From JBBDNC01 sp040877875 (lineage in GTDB: Bacteria > Bacteroidota > Rhodothermia > Balneolales > Balneolaceae): 18,498 nt of DNA. The position numbers and the translations under genes are program-made. The notes below the pieces were generated by a model. The model saw only the letters and a program-made list of their open reading frames with translations. It was not told the origin of the DNA and did no database searches. Of this stretch, positions 14,170 through 18,498 are shown one piece after another (the stretch's first letter is position 1; each line of letters opens with the position of its first letter). The DNA is taken from assembly GCA_040877875.1 (NCBI GenBank), contig JBBDNC010000121.1, positions 1 to 18,498 on the forward strand. Reading direction: 5' to 3'.

Positions 14170-17100
14170 TTATTCTCTTCTGAGCAGTTGCCGGGCTTTC
14201 TCGGACGCGCCGGTCCCCGGATAGTTTTCAATAATATTATTTAAAAGATTCAGGGCATCCCCGCGCTGCCCTTGTAAAATATAAATTTCTGCTGTTTTAT
14301 AGTCAGCTTCCGCCACCCATGTATCATAGGCTTCAAACAGGACACTGACTCTGGAGTAAGCAGCCAGCGCCTCATCCAACCGGTTCTGCCGCTGATACGT
14401 TCTCCCGGCCATCCATTGCGCTTCCGCTCCGATATCCGTGGAATTCCCTTCGGCTACTTCCAAAAAGATTTCACGTGCCTCATCGAATCGGTCCTGCCGA
14501 AAAAACACCTTGGCTCTGCCCAACATGGCAGCGTCACTTCCGGGACTTGCACTCAATGCGTTCTTAAATTCTTCCAGTGCCTGTTCCAGACGATTCATCG
14601 CCAAACTTGCATTCCCCATCCCGAGATACGCCTGATGATAGTATCTTGAACCGTAATCCAGTAATCTGCTGAAATACTGCTTCGACTCTTCTAATTCATT
14701 CTCTTCAAACTTGATCCGGCCCAATTCTCCAAGAGCCGAAGCAGCACGCTCGGAATTCGGAAACTCTTCAATGATGGTCTCATAACTTTCCAAAGCTTCC
14801 TGGGTTTGATGGGTTCTCAGGTATGCATCTGCAAGGTTATAATAGGCGTCCGGCAGCAGATTATCCGAATTCGTAATGCGAATGTACTGACGGAATTCCC
14901 GCACTGCCCCTTCATAATCACCGGATTGGTAATGGTTTTCAGCCTGCCGGTAGCGCAACCGGTCGGCCGTTGTGGATGTCGGGTTGTCCGACAGAAATTC
15001 TTCCAGTACCTCCGTACTTGAATCCCCTCCGCCGGCAGACAACTGGGCATATTGAATTCCGTTAATGGCTTCGATGATATAATCACTTCCGGGATACCGG
15101 TCCAGCAAGGTTTTGTAAGCTTCGATGGCTTCTTCAAATTCGCCGGCATTATAATAGGCATCCCCGATATTGTATTGTGAGCGGGCCGCCCATTCGGTAT
15201 CCGGAAATCGCTCGATAACGGTCCTGAATTCCTGAATAGACTGTTCGTAATTACCGGTATTCATATAGATATAGGCAACATTATATTGTGCCTGTTCCCG
15301 CAGTGAACTATAGGGATAGATACGCAGCAATCGTCTGAACTCGGTGACCGCCTCAAAATTCCGGTTCATCCGGTAATAGCTGTTCCCGACCTGGAACATG
15401 GCATAATCCCCGCCTGGCTCGGCTCCAATCGTCATATTATAGTACTCCAGTGCTTCTTCATACCGGCCGAGTGCAAAATAGGAGTCACCGATTCTCAACT
15501 GGGTGTCGGTATCATAGGGGAAAAGGGCGATGGAAGGAGCTTCATAATTGATCCTGAAATCCTCAAAAGGGGAAATGGCGTTTTCATAATCCCCCATCAT
15601 AAAGTAACTCCACCCCAATGCGTATTTGGCTGCCCCGACTAACTCATGGTTCGGAAATTCGCGGATAAATCTTGATAACTGTTGAGCAGCCGGCCCGTAA
15701 TTCCGGGTCTGATAATAACTGTCAGCACTCCAAAAAAGAGATTCTCCACCAAGTTCAGTATCGGATGAGTTCCGATAAACGAGTTCAAAATCTGGTTGTG
15801 CCTGGCTGTATGCCTGGTTTCGGTACTGGACCCACGCTTTCTGAAACCTCGCCTGACGCTGAAGGGCCGGATCCAGATCCGTCAACTGTTCGGCTAGCTC
15901 AAAAGATTGGAGCGCACGGGTATACTCCTGATTGGCAAAATAGGCTTCCCCGATAAAAGTCAGTACTTTCCCGGGTTCATCCAGGGTTTCCACCCGGCGG
16001 ACCAGAGGCAGAAGCACCTCTATCGCCTCGGGATAACGGCCTACTTCAAAAGCCGAAACTGCCCACTCATAATAGGCATGTTCCACAAATACCCCCTCGC
16101 TGAATCGATCGCCGAACTCCCGAAAGGTATCAAGGGCCTGGTCGTACCGGCCGGCTAGTTTCTCATTAACCGCCTTGTAATAGAGGGCTTTCCGGGCCGT
16201 CTCGTCCTCCCCGTCGGCTGCATTGCCGAATGACTGGGCTGCCCAGTGATAAATTTCCTGTTTATGAAATACCCAGCCCAGACCATAATGAGCCAGCCGG
16301 GCTCTGTCAGCCCCCCGGTTTTGGTTGATATAATGCCGGTAATACCGGGCCGATTCTTCCAGATTATTCAGGGCATTGTGACTCTCTGCCGTAAGGTAAA
16401 CAGCTTTCGAACGGTGTTCACCCTCCAGGTAAGGCATTGCCTCATCAAAGGCTTCAATCGCATCCTGGAACCGGCCCTGCTGATAGTAGGATTCGCCCAG
16501 AGCGGTGCCTATTCTGCGGGTCATATCATCAAACGGGAAACGTTCCCTCAATAACTCAAAGGCTTCAGAGGAACCCGAATAATCTCCCTCCTGCAGATAG
16601 AGGCGTCCCCGGGCATAGAGAGCCTTTGGAGCCCATTCCGAACCGGGATAGGTATCGGCAAGCCTCAGGTAGTATTCCCGTGCGAGGTCATAGGAACGGT
16701 CCGCTGCCGCAGATTCGGCCATCTGATAGATCACTTCCACCCGTTTCCGTTGCGGCATCTGAAATTCAAGGGCTCTTTCAAATCGGGCAATCGCTTCCCG
16801 ATACTCTTCCTGATGCTGATACGCATACCCCAGATCCATAAGAAATTCAGAGGCATGCCGGCTGTTGGGGAACTGGCGGACATACCATTCAATTTGAGCT
16901 TCAGCTCCCAGGGAATCAACCTTCAACGAGGTTTGGGTCCGGTAGAAAGCTGCCGTTTCCCGTGCGGAGCGATTGTCTGAGGATTCGAGAACGGTATCAA
17001 ACCAGGAAACGGATTCTGCAAACAAGCCGTCTTCAAACAACTGAATTCCTTTTTGTAGAGCTTCCTGTGGGGATTCCTGTAAATCCTGAGACCGGACCTC

Positions 17101-17172
17101 TTCCTCTGCAGTAAAAACCACACAAAGGAGGCAAACTCCGAGGGATATCAACAGCCTGTAAATTTGAGGCAT
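14170..17172 (-). CDS. large exported tetratricopeptide-repeat protein
   Basis: About 1000 residues, almost all TPR helices of the YxxALxxFxxxxxxxPxS type from residue ~35 to the C-terminus; units such as NIGDAYYNAGEFEEAIEAYK and LADAYLRTHQTQEALESYE are clear. More than 20 units are likely. I choose the ATG at 17172 because it starts a signal peptide: MPQIYR, then a hydrophobic core LLISLGVCLLCVVFTA, then acidic sequence. A longer frame from a GTG at 17325 would add 51 residues of basic, low-complexity sequence before the signal peptide and is unlikely. There is no proper lipobox, so periplasmic or outer-membrane-attached is more likely than lipoprotein. TPR proteins of this kind act as scaffolds; the partners are unknown. 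It ends 11 bases before aroA. Confidence 0.85.
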   Translation of the reverse strand: MPQIYRLLISLGVCLLCVVFTAEEEVRSQDLQESPQEALQKGIQLFEDGLFAESVSWFDTVLESSDNRSARETAAFYRTQTSLKVDSLGAEAQIEWYVRQFPNSRHASEFLMDLGYAYQHQEEYREAIARFERALEFQMPQRKRVEVIYQMAESAAADRSYDLAREYYLRLADTYPGSEWAPKALYARGRLYLQEGDYSGSSEAFELLRERFPFDDMTRRIGTALGESYYQQGRFQDAIEAFDEAMPYLEGEHRSKAVYLTAESHNALNNLEESARYYRHYINQNRGADRARLAHYGLGWVFHKQEIYHWAAQSFGNAADGEDETARKALYYKAVNEKLAGRYDQALDTFREFGDRFSEGVFVEHAYYEWAVSAFEVGRYPEAIEVLLPLVRRVETLDEPGKVLTFIGEAYFANQEYTRALQSFELAEQLTDLDPALQRQARFQKAWVQYRNQAYSQAQPDFELVYRNSSDTELGGESLFWSADSYYQTRNYGPAAQQLSRFIREFPNHELVGAAKYALGWSYFMMGDYENAISPFEDFRINYEAPSIALFPYDTDTQLRIGDSYFALGRYEEALEYYNMTIGAEPGGDYAMFQVGNSYYRMNRNFEAVTEFRRLLRIYPYSSLREQAQYNVAYIYMNTGNYEQSIQEFRTVIERFPDTEWAARSQYNIGDAYYNAGEFEEAIEAYKTLLDRYPGSDYIIEAINGIQYAQLSAGGGDSSTEVLEEFLSDNPTSTTADRLRYRQAENHYQSGDYEGAVREFRQYIRITNSDNLLPDAYYNLADAYLRTHQTQEALESYETIIEEFPNSERAASALGELGRIKFEENELEESKQYFSRLLDYGSRYYHQAYLGMGNASLAMNRLEQALEEFKNALSASPGSDAAMLGRAKVFFRQDRFDEAREIFLEVAEGNSTDIGAEAQWMAGRTYQRQNRLDEALAAYSRVSVLFEAYDTWVAEADYKTAEIYILQGQRGDALNLLNNIIENYPGTGASEKARQLLRRE

Positions 17173-17550
17173 TGCCTCTTTTTCAGCCGATGCGATTGCA
17201 GGGTGGGTTCGAAACCGCTTATTCTGTAGCTGTTTGCGGCGGGTTTTATCATCCCTCCCGGAACCCGACTTAAGATCTGTCAATTTATTCAAGAAGTTCA
17301 ATACTAAATATAAATATGTATCCACTTTTGTTATAAGGAGGACTCACACACATCCATCCATGATACAATAACTTATTCAACGGTTAAAAATTGGACGCCT
17401 TCTTATCGAGGTTTGCATAGCCGGTTGAAGACGTCTGTTCACCTTGCAGAAGCCTGCATTAGGAGGCGCTTTCAGAACTTTGTATTCACTCACGCTCAAA
17501 CTGTCATCCTGATATTGAACAAACATTCGAACCCATCCAGGACGGTGAAC
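17173..17550 (-). other. intergenic region between the CBS gene and the TPR gene
   Basis: 378 bases if the TPR gene starts at 17172. It contains the proposed terminator of the CBS gene (17386-17435). It also has an AT-rich patch near 17305-17325 with TATATTTA on minus, one mismatch from TAnnTTTG, a weak promoter candidate for the TPR gene with a ~135-base leader, and a small TGCAG-aagc-CTGCA hairpin near 17449-17462. No convincing gene is seen. Confidence 0.5.
17386..17435 (-). terminator. probable intrinsic terminator downstream of the CBS gene
   Basis: On minus, GACGTCTTC (17435-17427) pairs with GAAGGCGTC (17402-17394), 9 bp with one G-U pair and a 24-base loop. It is followed within three bases by a run of five T (17390-17386). 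It lies about 115 bases after the CBS stop codon. The long loop lowers confidence. Confidence 0.45.
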
Positions 17551-18219
17551 TCATACATCCAGATAGCGCATTAATTCATCTGCCCGATCTGAAATATCTA
17601 ACTCCAACAACTCACTTTGACTTTCAGAGCTGACGACATACCCATGCCTTCGCAGGGAATTGCTGATTCCGGAGGTATCCCGGACATTCAGCTTGAAAGA
17701 TATCTCGAAAGATTCATTCAGACCCGTGGGGGTTTCAACCGCCACACCCAGAATTCGGGCATCTTCACTCTCAATCAAGTGGACCATTTCACTTAACGTA
17801 TAATCTTTCGACTGTAATTCTACCGCGATGACCGACCCGGATACCGAAACATTCAACATTTCAGAAAAGGCTTCCAAAACTTCCTTCTTTTCGGCCACGC
17901 CCTGATAAACAAAATCAGAGTTTACAATCGGAATCAGTCCGATTTCATGAGCCAGCATCTGCCGCGCAACTTCAAATATGTGATGGTGTTCAAAGACCGT
18001 AACGGCCGGTTCCAGCTCTAATGTGGAAATGGAAATGCTTTCGTCCGGAAGATCCACAAGTTGTTGCAAACGGATTTGTCCGATAATCTTGCGGGTTGTT
18101 TCTTCCACAACCGGCAGGCAGACCGCATGCCAGGCATCCATCTTGGCCAATGCTTTTGCCGCTGAATCGGAAGGAGCAAGTGGAGTAAATTGTCGATTCG
18201 TTATTTTGAGTGCTAACAT
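17551..18219 (-). CDS. CBS-domain pair protein with C-terminal ACT-like region
   Basis: Residues ~1-135 form two CBS motifs, first ITNRQFTPLAPSD... LPVVEETTRKIIGQI, then TVFEHHHIFEVARQMLAHEIGLIPIVNSDFVYQGV, the usual Bateman module that binds adenine nucleotides. Residues ~138-215 (SGSVIAVELQSKDYTLSEMVHLIESEDARILGV, then FEISFKLNVRDTSGISNSLRRHGY) look like an ACT-type beta-alpha-beta-beta-alpha fold, as in AcuB-like proteins. 222 residues is the size of a family common in Bacteroidota. No enzyme domain is attached, so it is likely a small-ligand sensor with an unknown partner. The ATG at 18219 has no clear Shine-Dalgarno. It lies 81 bases after the HflX-like gene on the same strand. Confidence 0.85.
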   Translation of the reverse strand: MLALKITNRQFTPLAPSDSAAKALAKMDAWHAVCLPVVEETTRKIIGQIRLQQLVDLPDESISISTLELEPAVTVFEHHHIFEVARQMLAHEIGLIPIVNSDFVYQGVAEKKEVLEAFSEMLNVSVSGSVIAVELQSKDYTLSEMVHLIESEDARILGVAVETPTGLNESFEISFKLNVRDTSGISNSLRRHGYVVSSESQSELLELDISDRADELMRYLDV

Positions 18220-18300
18220 GGGTCTATTATTTTTTAGTTAAATGACTCCTGCAACTGACGCCTGTATTTTCAACCCGCCAGACATCCATCCGTTCGATTT

Positions 18301-18498
18301 TCAATCTTCCAAGGTTCCATTCAACTCTGATAACAATGCTTCAAACTTCCTTTGATCTTCCCGGGACATTCTTCCGCTGATCGTTACGTCATCAGGATCA
18401 TACTGTTCCTGTTCAATTACGGCTACATCATGCAGATGCGAAACCGCTTTATATTGATTAAACGGTATTTTGTATCTGAAATCAACATAATCTTCTTC
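18301..18498 (-). CDS. hflX: C-terminal part of an HflX-like GTPase (5' end outside window)
   Basis: The minus-strand frame is open from the window edge to a TGA at 18301-18303, giving 65 residues. The stretch IPFNQYKAVSHLHDVAVIEQ, then YDPDDVTISGRMSREDQRKF, resembles the C-terminal domain of HflX, the ribosome-splitting/rescue GTPase, as I remember it from Bacteroidota relatives. The G domain is outside the window, so no GTPase motif can be seen and the name rests on this tail alone. It precedes the CBS gene on the same strand. Confidence 0.55.
   Translation of the reverse strand, partial: EEDYVDFRYKIPFNQYKAVSHLHDVAVIEQEQYDPDDVTISGRMSREDQRKFEALLSELNGTLED

Noticed and set aside
13478..14224. 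248-codon plus-strand frame antisense to aroA
   Set aside because: The aroA motifs in this interval are complete and collinear. The antisense protein has low-complexity, unconvincing sequence and no start context.
17085..17172. Lipoprotein signal in the TPR protein
   Set aside because: The two cysteines in LGVCLLC lie inside the hydrophobic core and do not form an L-[AS]-[GA]-C lipobox at its end.
1..18498. CRISPR array, insertion sequence, prophage, toxin-antitoxin or defence system
   Set aside because: There are no regularly spaced repeats, transposase or integrase motifs, or recognisable defence domains; nearly every base belongs to a housekeeping gene or a short spacer.

Overview
The window looks like ordinary chromosomal housekeeping DNA from the Bacteroidota/FCB side of the bacteria, with a lean towards Balneolota/Rhodothermota. 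The reasons are a DUF2851 protein, tRNA-Gln followed by the block prs - rplY(ctc) - pth, several TAnnTTTG-type promoter elements, few Shine-Dalgarno sequences, a membrane pyrophosphatase and intermediate GC content. The phylum call is inference. No phage, transposon, CRISPR array, toxin/antitoxin pair or defence island was found, and I do not see a clear new multi-gene system. Sequence joined across 100 Ns inside one gene shows that this is a draft scaffold, possibly from a metagenome.

Layout. (1) 1-714 is the 3' end of a DUF2851 gene on +. (2) 711-5483 is a + strand unit: promoter, tRNA-Gln(UUG), a weak terminator-like hairpin, prs (PRPP synthetase, TTG start), rplY (L25/CTC with a duplicated acidic tail), pth, hppA, and a strong intrinsic terminator. 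(3) 5524-6930 holds an unrecognised 220-residue protein (+) converging, with 3 bp between them, on a SAM methyltransferase (-). (4) 6931-7241 is a divergent control region in front of pyrF (+), followed by a structured spacer and rnhA (+). (5) From 9051 to the end everything is on -. In transcription order these are an HflX-like C-terminus, a CBS/ACT-like protein, a ~1000-residue exported TPR protein, aroA, hsp20, dnaK and tsaD.

How the genes work together. The first operon joins nucleotide supply (PRPP), ribosome structure (L25), recycling of stalled peptidyl-tRNA (Pth) and disposal of pyrophosphate with recovery of its energy (HppA). The minus-strand block joins protein quality control (Hsp20, DnaK) with tRNA t6A modification (TsaD), downstream of shikimate-pathway aroA and the TPR protein. 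pyrF makes UMP, and rnhA removes RNA from RNA-DNA hybrids.

The points most worth a second look are: a 55-bp exact duplication flanking the 100-N gap, which shows that the gap is an assembly artefact and restores a normal 333-residue TsaD; a well-spaced sigma-54 (-24/-12) promoter candidate just upstream of hsp20; and the tRNA-Gln/prs junction, where one good promoter precedes a hairpin and a TTG start that has no Shine-Dalgarno sequence.
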